NCBI RefSeq assembly: GCF_000975115.1
Contig: NZ_BBRE01000003.1
Location: forward strand, 62,001 to 126,000
Direction of reading: 5' to 3'
DNA: 64,000 nucleotides
DNA from: Demequina oxidasica
Lineage (GTDB): Bacteria > Actinomycetota > Actinomycetes > Actinomycetales > Demequinaceae
The position numbers were made by a program, and so were the translations under genes. The notes below the pieces were generated by a model, which saw nothing but the letters and a program-made list of their open reading frames with translations, made no database searches and was not told the DNA's origin. Positions 47,441-55,682 of the stretch are shown here, piece by piece. Numbering within the stretch: position 1 is the first letter of the stretch; each line of letters opens with the position of its first letter.

Positions 47441-49444
47441 TTATGCGCTTGGCTCTTCGCCGGCGTGCGGAGGTGAGTCCGGGTGCGGGACATCGGCGTG
47501 TTCGAAGGCGACCGGCGTCTCCATGCTGGGCGGTTTAATCTCGTCGATGGGGCCGTCCACCTCATCAATGGGCGCCGCGAACTGCGCCTCGTACAGCCGC
47601 GAGTACGCGCCGTTCGCAGCGAGCAACTCTGCGTGCGTGCCCTGCTCCATGATGTGGCCGCTCTCCATCACGAGAATCAAATCCGCGTCACGAATCGTGG
47701 ATAGGCGGTGGGCAATCACAAAGCTAGTGCGGTCGCGGCGCAGCTCGCTCATCGCGTGCTGGACCAGCAGTTCGGTACGGGTGTCGACGGAGCTCGTGGC
47801 CTCGTCCAGGATCAGTACCGACGGCCTCGCAAGGAATGCCCGAGCAATCGTGAGCAGCTGCTTCTGGCCGGCGCTGATGTTGCCAGCCTCGTCGTCCAGG
47901 ATGGTGTTGTACCCGTCTGGCAACGAGTGCACAAACCGGTCCACGTAACTCGCTTCAGCGGCGGCCTGGATCTCCTCGTCCGTCGCATCCGGCCGGCCGT
48001 AGGCTATGTTTTCGCGGATGGTGCCCTCGAACGTCCACGCGTCCTGCAGCACCATGCCCGTGCGCGAACGGAGGTCGTCGCGGGTCATTTTCGCGATGTC
48101 TACGCCATCTAGTGTGATGCGGCCCTTGTCGAGTTCGTAGAAGCGCATGATGAGGTTCACGAGCGTGGTCTTGCCCGCGCCAGTCGGCCCCACGATCGCG
48201 ACCGTCTTGCCTGGCTCGGCCACGAGCGACAGGTCCTCGATGAGGGGGGTGTCCTCGGTATAACTGAAGTTGACGTCCTCGAACACCAAGCGGCCGTTAA
48301 GCGCGCCGGGAGTCTGCGGTGGGTCCACATCCTCGCTCTGCTCGTCGGCGTCGAGCAGCTCAAAGACACGCTCGGCGCTGGCAATGCCGGACTGCAGCAG
48401 GTTGGCCATCGAGCCGAGCTGTGACAGCGGCTGCGAGAACTGACGCGAATACTGGATGAAGGCCTGGATGTCGCCGAGCGGCAGGGCGCCATTGGCGACC
48501 ATTACCCCACCGACGACGGCGATCGCGACATACACGAGGTTGCCCACAAACTGCGTTGCCGGCATGATGATGCCGCTGACGAACTGAGCGCCAAAGCTGG
48601 CCTTGTAAAGCTCCTCGTTCTTGTCCTCGAAACGGCTCTCGACCTCGCGGCGGCGGCCAAACACCTTGACAAGTGCGTGGCCGGTGTAAGTCTCCTCGAT
48701 CTGGGCGTTCAGTGTTCCCGTGTGCTTCCACTGGTCCACAAACATTTTTTGCGAGCGTTTCGCCACCACGGCGACGATCACGAGCGTCAGCGGGATGGAG
48801 ACCAGCGCAATCAGGGCGAGCTGAGGTGAGATAACGAACATCATCACGACCACGCCGATGATGGTCAGCACCGAGGTGAATAGCTGACTCAGTGTCTGTT
48901 GAAGTGTCTGCGACACGTTGTCGATGTCATTGGTCACACGGCTGAGCAGGTCACCGCGCTGGTGGCGGTCAAAGTAGCTGAGCGGTAGATCGTGGATCTT
49001 GGCCTCAACCTGCTGGCGCAGGCGGAAGACAGTGCGCTGCGTAACGCCGTTGAGGATGTAGCCCTGCACGAGTGCGAGGAGCGACGAGGCGACGTAGATC
49101 ACCACTACCCACAACAGGATGGTGTGCAGACGCCCAAAGTCGATGGGAGTCTGAGTGATGAAGCCTTCGTAGATGACCGTGGTGGCCTCTCCAAGAATCT
49201 TGGGGCCGATCACGGACAGGGTGACCGAGACAGCGCCCAGCAGGATCACGGCAAAGACCAGTGTGCGCTCTGGGCGCAGGTGGCCCATGAGTCGCTTGGC
49301 TGAACCCTTGAAGTTCATCGCCTTCTCGGCGGGCATCTGAGCGCCGCCAAAAGGGCCGTGGCCTCCGCCCCGGGGACGGTCCGGGACCTTGTCCTCGTGT
49401 TGTGGATCCTGCTCAGGGACCTCCGTACGTGTCGGGTTGCTCAT
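47441..49444 (-). CDS. ABC transporter, fused permease/ATPase (second half of heterodimer)
   Basis: 667 residues. A His/Gly/Pro-rich polar N-terminus, six membrane helices (about 55-345) and a nucleotide-binding domain with Walker A GPTGAGKTT, a slightly degenerate signature ISAGQKQLL and Walker B VLILDEATSSVD. Such asymmetric partners occur in heterodimeric multidrug or lipid exporters of the TM287/288 and BmrCD type. The start overlaps the first half's stop by 4 nt. Substrate unknown; a TetR gene controls the operon. Confidence 0.92.
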   Translation of the reverse strand: MSNPTRTEVPEQDPQHEDKVPDRPRGGGHGPFGGAQMPAEKAMNFKGSAKRLMGHLRPERTLVFAVILLGAVSVTLSVIGPKILGEATTVIYEGFITQTPIDFGRLHTILLWVVVIYVASSLLALVQGYILNGVTQRTVFRLRQQVEAKIHDLPLSYFDRHQRGDLLSRVTNDIDNVSQTLQQTLSQLFTSVLTIIGVVVMMFVISPQLALIALVSIPLTLVIVAVVAKRSQKMFVDQWKHTGTLNAQIEETYTGHALVKVFGRRREVESRFEDKNEELYKASFGAQFVSGIIMPATQFVGNLVYVAIAVVGGVMVANGALPLGDIQAFIQYSRQFSQPLSQLGSMANLLQSGIASAERVFELLDADEQSEDVDPPQTPGALNGRLVFEDVNFSYTEDTPLIEDLSLVAEPGKTVAIVGPTGAGKTTLVNLIMRFYELDKGRITLDGVDIAKMTRDDLRSRTGMVLQDAWTFEGTIRENIAYGRPDATDEEIQAAAEASYVDRFVHSLPDGYNTILDDEAGNISAGQKQLLTIARAFLARPSVLILDEATSSVDTRTELLVQHAMSELRRDRTSFVIAHRLSTIRDADLILVMESGHIMEQGTHAELLAANGAYSRLYEAQFAAPIDEVDGPIDEIKPPSMETPVAFEHADVPHPDSPPHAGEEPSA

Positions 49445-51174
49445 GCCGCATCCTCCGCTCGGAGCTGCGTACTGACAATCTCCTGGTAGGTCTGAGACGT
49501 CTTAAGGAGTTGGTCGTGAGTGCCGCGGTCGACGATGACCCCGTCGTCCAGGACCAGAATCTGGTCGGCATCGACGATTGACGAAACGCGCTGCGCGACC
49601 ACGATCATGGTCGCATTCACCACTGAGGCCTTGAGCGCCCTGCGTAGGCGCGCGTCGGTGGCGGTATCCAGTGCAGAGAACGAGTCATCAAAGAGGAAGA
49701 TATCGGGCTTGCGGACTAACGCTCGGGCGATTGAGAGTCGCTGTCGCTGGCCGCCAGAGACGGTAGTGCCGCCCTGCGCGATGGGAGCCTCGAGTTGACC
49801 CGGCATCGCCTCGACAAAGTCCCTCGCCTGCGCGGTGCTGAGGGCCTCCCAGAGTTCGTCATCAGTGGCATCGGGGTTCCCGTATCGCAAGTTGGAGGCA
49901 ACGGTTCCGCTGAAAAGGTAAGGCCGCTGAGGGACGATGCCAATCCGCTTCCACAATTCGTCGAGGTCGGCGTCTGCGACGTCAACGCCGGCGATCCTGA
50001 CCTGACCGGCAGTCGCGTCGTAGAGGCGAGGCAACAGGTTGAGGAGCGTCGTCTTTCCCGCGCCGGTCGAGCCAACGATCGCGGTGGTCGTACCGCGCTT
50101 GGCAGAAAAGGTGATGTGGGACAGCACCGGCTGTTCGGCGCCCGGGTACTGGAACGTCACGTCCTTGAGCTCGACGGCCCCCGGTTCGTGGAGTTCGGTC
50201 ACGGGATTGAGAGGCGGGACAACCGTCGAGTCGGTTCCCAAAACCTCGCCGATTCGGTCCGCTGAGACTGTCGCGCGGGGCACCATGACGAACAGGAAAG
50301 TGGCCATCATGACGGCCATCAGAATCTGGATCAGGTACGTGAGGAAGGCCGTGAGCGCGCCCACCTGCATCTCTCCCGAGTCGACCAAGTCTGCACCGAA
50401 CCACAGCACCGCGACCGACGACACGTTGAGGACCAGGGTCACGACAGGGAACATCGCTGCCATGAGTCGGCCTGCACGCAGCGCGGAGTCGGTGACTTCC
50501 TCGTTCGCCTTGCCGAATCGGGCGCGCTCCTCAGGCTCGCGCACAAAAGCGCGAATCACGCGGATGCCCGTCAACTGCTCACGCATCACACGGTTGATAG
50601 CGTCGATCCGCTTCTGCATGCGGCGGAAGTGCGGGACCATGCGCACGATAATCAGCGAGACTGCGATCAACAGCACTGGGATGGCGATGACAAAGATCCA
50701 GGAAAGCGTCACGTCCTGCTGCATCGCCATAATCACGCCCCCGATCGCCATGAACGGCGCAGTGACCAACAGGGTCGAGCTCATCAGCACGAGCATCTGC
50801 ACCTGCTGGACGTCATTGGTCGAGCGCGTGATCAACGAGGGAGCGCCGAAGTGTTGCACTTCGTTCTCTGAGAACGTGCCCACTTGTCCAAAGATCTGTG
50901 CGCGCAGGTCGCGCCCCACGCGCATCGCGAGCATTGCTCCAAAGAACACCGCGACGATCGAGCAGATGACCTGCACGAACGACAAGCCCAGCATGATGCC
51001 GCCCACCTGCCAGATGTAGTCGATGTTTCCTACTGCCACGCCGTTGTCGATGATGTCGGCGTTCAGACTCGGAAGGAAGAGATTCGCGATGGACTGCGCG
51101 AGTTGGAAGACGACCACGCCTACGAGCAACTGCCAATAGGGCTTGACGGACGTGACCAGGAGATTCCAGAGCAT
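49441..51174 (-). CDS. ABC transporter, fused permease/ATPase (first half of heterodimer)
   Basis: 577 residues. Six membrane helices (about 15-310) and an ATPase domain with Walker A GSTGAGKTT, signature VSGGQRQRL and Walker B IFLFDDSFSALD, where Asp replaces the catalytic Glu after Walker B. The partner protein has the Glu (LDEATS) but a weaker signature, so one full and one degenerate ATP site are expected. It begins 3 nt after the tetR stop. Confidence 0.93.
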   Translation of the reverse strand: MLWNLLVTSVKPYWQLLVGVVVFQLAQSIANLFLPSLNADIIDNGVAVGNIDYIWQVGGIMLGLSFVQVICSIVAVFFGAMLAMRVGRDLRAQIFGQVGTFSENEVQHFGAPSLITRSTNDVQQVQMLVLMSSTLLVTAPFMAIGGVIMAMQQDVTLSWIFVIAIPVLLIAVSLIIVRMVPHFRRMQKRIDAINRVMREQLTGIRVIRAFVREPEERARFGKANEEVTDSALRAGRLMAAMFPVVTLVLNVSSVAVLWFGADLVDSGEMQVGALTAFLTYLIQILMAVMMATFLFVMVPRATVSADRIGEVLGTDSTVVPPLNPVTELHEPGAVELKDVTFQYPGAEQPVLSHITFSAKRGTTTAIVGSTGAGKTTLLNLLPRLYDATAGQVRIAGVDVADADLDELWKRIGIVPQRPYLFSGTVASNLRYGNPDATDDELWEALSTAQARDFVEAMPGQLEAPIAQGGTTVSGGQRQRLSIARALVRKPDIFLFDDSFSALDTATDARLRRALKASVVNATMIVVAQRVSSIVDADQILVLDDGVIVDRGTHDQLLKTSQTYQEIVSTQLRAEDAA

Positions 51175-51177
51175 GGG

Positions 51178-51777
51178 CTAAGCCCCTTCCTTGACGATGC
51201 CCCGAAGGACGAAGTCGACTATGTCGTCTGTAGTGAGCTCAGATTCAGTACCGAACAGCGGCATCGAGACCCCGAACACTAAGACTCGAATCACGTGAGC
51301 TGCGGACGCAGGATCAAGGCGCATGCGGTCGCTGTGACGTTCAAGGAGGGCAGCCATGATGGTCGCGCCCGCTGATTCGGGGTGGTCGTGCGGGTGGTCG
51401 CCGTGGGCGTGCTTGCCGTCCGGGTGCTCGCGCCTTCCGAGGATGGACATGAGGCCCACAAGCCCGGCGAACCTCTCGCGCAGGATGCCCACAATGCTCG
51501 CGATGGTGTCCTCGAGCGACAGGTCCGGGTCGATCTCACGGAGTCTCTCGTATGTGGGCGCCGGATCGATGGCACGTGCGACGGCCGTATCGATAATCTC
51601 CTGCTTGTCGGAGAAGGCGCGAAAGATGGTGCCCTCGGCGATGGCCGCGGCGTCTGCGATCTCGCGCGTGGTGACGTCGGCACCCCTCTCCCGCAGCAGA
51701 GGGAGCGCCGCGTCGAGAATCGATTCGCGCCGATCCTCGACGGACATTGGGCGCGCACGGGGAGGCTTGGTGGTCAC
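51178..51777 (-). CDS. TetR-family transcriptional regulator
   Basis: 199 residues. N-terminal helix-turn-helix in RRESILDAALPLLRERGADVTTREIADAAAIAEGTIFRAFSDKQEIID (about 16-63); the C-terminal ligand domain has an unusual His-rich loop REHPDGKHAHGDHPHDHPESAG (about 113-134) that could bind metal. It heads the operon with the two exporter genes and has a perfect 16-bp palindrome just upstream of its -10 hexamer, so autorepression with release by the exported compound is likely. Confidence 0.92.
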   Translation of the reverse strand: MTTKPPRARPMSVEDRRESILDAALPLLRERGADVTTREIADAAAIAEGTIFRAFSDKQEIIDTAVARAIDPAPTYERLREIDPDLSLEDTIASIVGILRERFAGLVGLMSILGRREHPDGKHAHGDHPHDHPESAGATIMAALLERHSDRMRLDPASAAHVIRVLVFGVSMPLFGTESELTTDDIVDFVLRGIVKEGA

Positions 51778-51783
51778 TCCCTG

Positions 51784-51789
51784 ACCTTA
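51784..51789 (-). promoter_or_regulatory. -10 hexamer, leaderless start of tetR-exporter operon
   Basis: On the minus strand TAAGGT, 6 nt, then GTG at 51777. Confidence 0.6.
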
Positions 51790-51791
51790 GT

Positions 51792-51807
51792 GAGTGAGCG
51801 CTCACTC
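51792..51807. promoter_or_regulatory. TetR operator
   Basis: Perfect palindrome gagtgagcgctcactc, the form typical of TetR-family sites, beginning 3 bp upstream of the -10 hexamer; binding would block the operon promoter. It also lies just beyond the stop of the acetyltransferase gene. Confidence 0.85.
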
Positions 51808-52395
51808 CGCAACTGCGAGGCGCCTACAGAAGACCGGATTGCCCTGCTGATCTGCCTCCAGATCAAAGCCAACTCGCGGGTAGAACGCAAGTGCCCGTAC
51901 GTTGGCGGGATCGACCTCCAGGTGCACGCCGGACACGCCACGCTCCGCGAGGAGCTCGCACGCTGCCTCGATGAGGGCCCTCCCCGCTCCCCTGCCTTGG
52001 GCCTCGGGAAGCAGGTCAACGTGCAGATGCGCGGGGTAATTGGCCAGCACGCTCGTCAGCATGCGGACCGGGTTGGTGGCCGACGCGAGAAGCTTGCGGT
52101 CGGCGTCGTTACTCTCGCTGTGAGATGCCGTCACCGACGGCCACCAGACTCCCGTGAACCACTCCTGGAATGCCACCGTATCGCTGGTACCGAGGATGTA
52201 GCCCAGCGGGCCTTCGCCCTCGTCCCACACGAGTGCGAAGCCGCCCGGCCCGTCAAGGTAAGGCGTGGCGTAGACGTCGGACAGCATCGTCTGGTCGCTG
52301 TGCTCCCCCGTGGCATCGCCGCCAGCCGCCGCGGTGAGGAGGCAGATCCGTTCAATCGCGGGGCGATCTGCCGGGACTGCGGGCCGAATGGTCAT
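51802..52395 (-). CDS. GNAT-family N-acetyltransferase
   Basis: 197 residues. Acetyl-CoA-binding motif A reads LHVDLLPEAQGRGAGRALIEAACELLAERG, with the Q-G-R-G-A-G pyrophosphate loop, followed by GVHLEVDPANVRALAFYPRVGF. The N-terminus IRPAVPADRPAIERICLLTAAAGGDATG also fits. It acetylates an unknown amine. The gene end overlaps the TetR operator, so repressor binding could block its transcription end or the two units may be read in line. Confidence 0.88.
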   Translation of the reverse strand: MTIRPAVPADRPAIERICLLTAAAGGDATGEHSDQTMLSDVYATPYLDGPGGFALVWDEGEGPLGYILGTSDTVAFQEWFTGVWWPSVTASHSESNDADRKLLASATNPVRMLTSVLANYPAHLHVDLLPEAQGRGAGRALIEAACELLAERGVSGVHLEVDPANVRALAFYPRVGFDLEADQQGNPVFCRRLAVAE

Positions 52396-52401
52396 ACCCC
52401 C

Positions 52402-52407
52402 ACGCTA
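52402..52407 (-). promoter_or_regulatory. -10 hexamer, leaderless start of acetyltransferase
   Basis: On the minus strand TAGCGT, 6 nt, then ATG at 52395. Confidence 0.55.
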
Positions 52408-52410
52408 GCG

Positions 52411-52453
52411 CCCTCTGCCTGCCCTGCCCCTGCCCTGCCCCTGCCCCTGCCCC
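52411..52453. repeat. CCCCTG/CCCTG microsatellite
   Basis: About 43 bp made of ctgcc, ctgcccc and similar units directly before the left inverted repeat of cassette 2. Non-coding; slippage-prone. Confidence 0.8.
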
Positions 52454-52459
52454 AGAACT

Positions 52460-52477
52460 CAGCGTTCAGGAAATGGT
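52460..52477. repeat. 18-bp inverted repeat, left border of nuclease-gene cassette 2
   Basis: cagcgttcaggaaatggt; its exact reverse complement is at 53531-53548. The preceding bases (aact) also match the far copy apart from one inserted base. Confidence 0.85.
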
Positions 52478-52583
52478 GGAAATCCGCACGACTTGTGTCC
52501 CCATGTTCACCAGGTGGTTGATCCCATCCACAGATATCGAATGGACGAAGCGAGCGCCCGCGCGTATTCGGTAGCAACGAAGC

Positions 52584-53501
52584 ATGGCAAAGCACTTAGG
52601 TTTACAACTTATTCGCGAGTATGTCTCCCGGGACGTGCGCTCTTACTCGCGCGCCGAACTGGAATCCCTGACAAGTCGCCAAACCCTGCGCACCGCGGTA
52701 AAACGGGGTGTGCTCATCCGCGCCTTCGCGGGGATCTTCATCGCGGCAGAACATCAGGACTCGTTCGCCGCACGCGCCCACGCGGTCTTGAGGTGGGCAG
52801 GTCCGCGGGCGGCACTGGGCGGCGAGTCAGCACTGTTTCTTTGGGGATTGCTCGACCAGCCCCCCTTAGTCATCCAGGTCATCGTTCCTCACAGCAACGG
52901 TCGCTCCACGCCGTCATGGGTGAAGATGACGCGAATCACCTACCCCGTCGTCACCGCCGAATGGCACGGGCTCGCGATCGTCACCGCCGAGGTCGCGCTG
53001 ACTCAGTCATACGGTTTTATGGCACCTAGATCGCGCGACACTGTTCTCTTCCGCGCCGTTGCGTTGCGGTTGCTCTACCTCCCCGACCTCGCCAATGCTC
53101 TGCGAACCATTCCTCGCATCCGGGCCCGGCAAGCACTACGTCAGGCGGCCGATGCTGCGGCGCGAGGTTCGGAGAGTTTCCTTGAGTACCAGGGCGTCAG
53201 GTTTGTTTTCAACTGTTCCGAGTTATCGCATCTGAATCAGCAACACTGGCTACGAGTTGGCACAAAGAGATATCGATGCGACTTCTATGACGCCGCCACG
53301 CGCACGGCGGTCGAGCTCGATGGCGCCGCGTTTCACAGTGACAAGCTTGCGCACGAACGGGATATTCGGCGCGATTCCGATCTCGCGTCAATTGGAATCT
53401 TGACAGTGAGATTTGGATATTCGGACGTCATGCAACGTCCCGAATGGTGTCGCGCCAGGCTGATCAAGGTGCTGCTGCATCGCAAATCAACCACGGTGTG
53501 A
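52584..53501 (+). CDS. AbiEi-like/DUF559 protein, putative Vsr-like endonuclease (cassette 2)
   Basis: 305 residues. The N-terminal winged-helix-like part (SYSRAELESLTSRQTLRTAVKRGVLIRAFAGIFIAAEHQD, about 21-60) resembles AbiEi-type antitoxins; the middle is helical; the C-terminal domain contains KRYRCDFYDAATRTAVELDGAAFHSDKLAHERDIRRDSDLASIGILTVRFGYSDVMQRPEWCRARL, a DUF559/PD-(D/E)XK-like nuclease with likely ligands Asp in CDF and Glu in VELDG. The last 65 residues share VELDG, HS, RD..R..DLA..G.LTVRFG and RP.WCR.RL with the gene at 32756. No toxin partner is adjacent. An 18-bp inverted repeat encloses the gene, with microsatellites outside. The -10-like box TAGCAA lies 6 nt before the ATG, so a leaderless start is possible. 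Confidence 0.75.
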   Translation: MAKHLGLQLIREYVSRDVRSYSRAELESLTSRQTLRTAVKRGVLIRAFAGIFIAAEHQDSFAARAHAVLRWAGPRAALGGESALFLWGLLDQPPLVIQVIVPHSNGRSTPSWVKMTRITYPVVTAEWHGLAIVTAEVALTQSYGFMAPRSRDTVLFRAVALRLLYLPDLANALRTIPRIRARQALRQAADAAARGSESFLEYQGVRFVFNCSELSHLNQQHWLRVGTKRYRCDFYDAATRTAVELDGAAFHSDKLAHERDIRRDSDLASIGILTVRFGYSDVMQRPEWCRARLIKVLLHRKSTTV

Positions 53502-53530
53502 ACATAGGGGCCCCGGAGCCTCAGAGTTCA

Positions 53531-53548
53531 ACCATTTCCTGAACGCTG
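53531..53548. repeat. 18-bp inverted repeat, right border of nuclease-gene cassette 2
   Basis: Exact reverse complement of 52460-52477; begins 30 nt after the gene's stop. Confidence 0.85.
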
Positions 53549-53600
53549 GAGTTTAGGCGCGGGTGGTCGAGCACGTGGGGCGGGAGTGGTGAGGGCGAGG

Positions 53601-53672
53601 GAGGTGCAGGTGCAGGTGCAGGTGCAGGTGGACGCGCAGGTGCAGGTGGACGCGCAGGTGCAGGTGGAGGAG
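53601..53672. repeat. GGTGCA hexamer repeat with GGACGC interruptions
   Basis: About 72 bp of ggtgca units, partly interrupted by ggacgc, just downstream of thrB. Non-coding on both strands in terms of known genes. Confidence 0.85.
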
Positions 53673-53694
53673 GCGAGCGGGTGAAGGAACCGCG

Positions 53695-54621
53695 CTAGAT
53701 GCGCAGCGCCGTGGCTCCCGGAACCCGCTCGACCGTGTGGATCACGCGCCAATCGTCGCCGCCAAGGCCCTTGGCCCACTTCGCGTCGCCAGTGGTCAGG
53801 AACGAGTCCGCGAGCGATTCCCCCATCACCAAAACAGAAGGGCCAGCTCCCGAGATTACGGCAGCCAGCCCCTGGTCACGCAGGTAACGCATCATCTCCA
53901 TGGCGGACGCCATGATGTCGGCACGGTAGTGCTGGTGCAGCTTATCCTCGGTCGCGGCAAGGAGGTCCTCGGGACGGCCCGCCAACGCGTTGACCAGGAG
54001 CGCGGCGCGCCCAAGGTTGAACGCGGCATGCGTGTGAGGCACTTGCGCGGGCAGCACCGATCGCGCCTGCTTGGTCGGCAGTACCGAGCCGGGGATCAGC
54101 ACGGCAGTCTCGATCTCGGGAGCAATCGCGAGCGGGGACGCATGAGCGCCTACCTCGTCGAGCCACGCCACCGTCGCGCCGCCGTAGATTGCCGGTGCGG
54201 CGTTGTCTGGGTGCCCCTCAAACTTAGTCGCCAGATCCAGTGCGATCTCTGCAGACAGCGCCTCGGGCTCCGCGATCAGCCCGCGCGCGGCAGAGATTCC
54301 AGCCACGACCGCGGCCGCCGAAGATCCCAAGCCACGGCCATGCGGGATGCGATTGGTCGCCTTGATGTGCAGGCCCATCTGCGGGGCGTTCACGTGATCG
54401 ATGGCCGCACGCAGCGCCTGCACAAGCAGGTGCGACTCGTCGCGCGGCAGGGTGTCGGCACCCTCGCCCTCAATCTCGATTGTTACCTGGCTACTGCCGA
54501 GCGCGCGCACCTCGACCTCGTCCACCAAGCCCAGCGCCATGCCGAGGGCGTCGAAGCCGGGACCTAGATTTCCGGCGGTTGCCGGAACGGTGACCCGTAC
54601 ATGGTCAGCACCCAGTCGCAT
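53695..54621 (-). CDS. thrB: Homoserine kinase
   Basis: 308 residues of the GHMP kinase family. It phosphorylates homoserine with ATP. The nucleotide-binding loop is PHGRGLGSSAA (93-103), with the N-terminal VRVTVPATAGNLGPGFDALGMALG. It follows thrC by 2 nt and ends the hom-thrC-thrB operon. In the canonical actinobacterial order rho comes next; here about 18 kb of other genes intervene. Confidence 0.96.
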   Translation of the reverse strand: MRLGADHVRVTVPATAGNLGPGFDALGMALGLVDEVEVRALGSSQVTIEIEGEGADTLPRDESHLLVQALRAAIDHVNAPQMGLHIKATNRIPHGRGLGSSAAAVVAGISAARGLIAEPEALSAEIALDLATKFEGHPDNAAPAIYGGATVAWLDEVGAHASPLAIAPEIETAVLIPGSVLPTKQARSVLPAQVPHTHAAFNLGRAALLVNALAGRPEDLLAATEDKLHQHYRADIMASAMEMMRYLRDQGLAAVISGAGPSVLVMGESLADSFLTTGDAKWAKGLGGDDWRVIHTVERVPGATALRI

Positions 54622-54623
54622 TG

Positions 54624-55682
54624 TTACAGTCCCAGCGCGTGTGCCGCGGCCGCGACATCGACGGGGATCACCTCAGGCTCGACCTCGCGCCCCTTGAGCG
54701 CAGTGGCGGTGTCCTTCAGGCCGTTGCCCGTGACGGTGCAGGTAATGGTCGCGCCCTTGGGTACTTCCCCCGCGGCCGATGCTGCCAGAAGTCCGGCGAT
54801 GGGTGCGGCCGATGCCGGCTCGACGAACACGCCGACGTCCGCTGCAAGCATGGCCTGGGCACGCAGGATCGCGTCGTCGGAGACGGCACGGATCCAACCG
54901 CCGGACTCGTCGCGGGCGGCAATCGCCAGGTCCCACGAGGCGGGCTTGCCGATGCGGATCGCGGTGGCGACGGTTTCTGGGTCCTTGATCGGGTGTCCTG
55001 CGACGAATGGCGCGGAGCCCTCAGCCTGGAGGCCCCAAATCTTGGGCCGCTTGGTCGCTATACCTGCGTCGGCGTACTCGTTGAAGCCCATCCAGTAGGC
55101 AGAGATGTTGCCGGCGTTACCGACGGGGAGCATGTGGATGTCTGGCGCGTCGCCCAACTGATCGACTATCTCAAAGGCCGCCGTTTTCTGACCCTGCAGG
55201 CGGTACGGATTCACCGAGTTCACCAGTGCTACGGGGTAGTCCTCGCTGAGGGCTCTCACGATGTCGAGGCACTCGTCAAAATTGCCATCTACCTGAACGA
55301 GCTTCGCGCCGTGGACGATTGCTTGAGCCATCTTTCCTGCAGCGATCTTGCCCTGCGGGATCATCACGACGCACTGGAGTCCCGCGTGTGCTGCGTAGGC
55401 AGCGGCGGAGGCGCTGGTGTTGCCAGTGGACGCGCACACCACCGTGTGGTCTCCGTCCTTGACGACTTGCGTGATCGCGGACGTCATGCCCCGGTCCTTG
55501 AACGAGCCCGTGGGGTTCATGCCCTCGTACTTGACGTAAACCTCAGCACCCACCATCGACGAAATCGTCGACGCGTGGATCAGCGGCGTGCCACCCTCGC
55601 CAAGCGAAACCACGCGGTCACCCTCGTCAAACGGCATTCGGTCCATGTACTCACGGATAATTCCGTTCCACACGTGCGCCAT
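54624..55682 (-). CDS. thrC: Threonine synthase
   Basis: 352 residues, the shorter class of threonine synthase. It converts O-phosphohomoserine to threonine with pyridoxal phosphate; the Schiff-base lysine is Lys62 in [13 protein letters not shown]. It overlaps hom by one base. Confidence 0.96.
   Translation of the reverse strand: MAHVWNGIIREYMDRMPFDEGDRVVSLGEGGTPLIHASTISSMVGAEVYVKYEGMNPTGSFKDRGMTSAITQVVKDGDHTVVCASTGNTSASAAAYAAHAGLQCVVMIPQGKIAAGKMAQAIVHGAKLVQVDGNFDECLDIVRALSEDYPVALVNSVNPYRLQGQKTAAFEIVDQLGDAPDIHMLPVGNAGNISAYWMGFNEYADAGIATKRPKIWGLQAEGSAPFVAGHPIKDPETVATAIRIGKPASWDLAIAARDESGGWIRAVSDDAILRAQAMLAADVGVFVEPASAAPIAGLLAASAAGEVPKGATITCTVTGNGLKDTATALKGREVEPEVIPVDVAAAAHALGL

Noticed and set aside
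53601-53672. Possible CRISPR or short coding repeat in the GGTGCA run
   Set aside because: Hexamer repeats without spacers; the open frame there gives only Cys/Thr/Ser low-complexity sequence.
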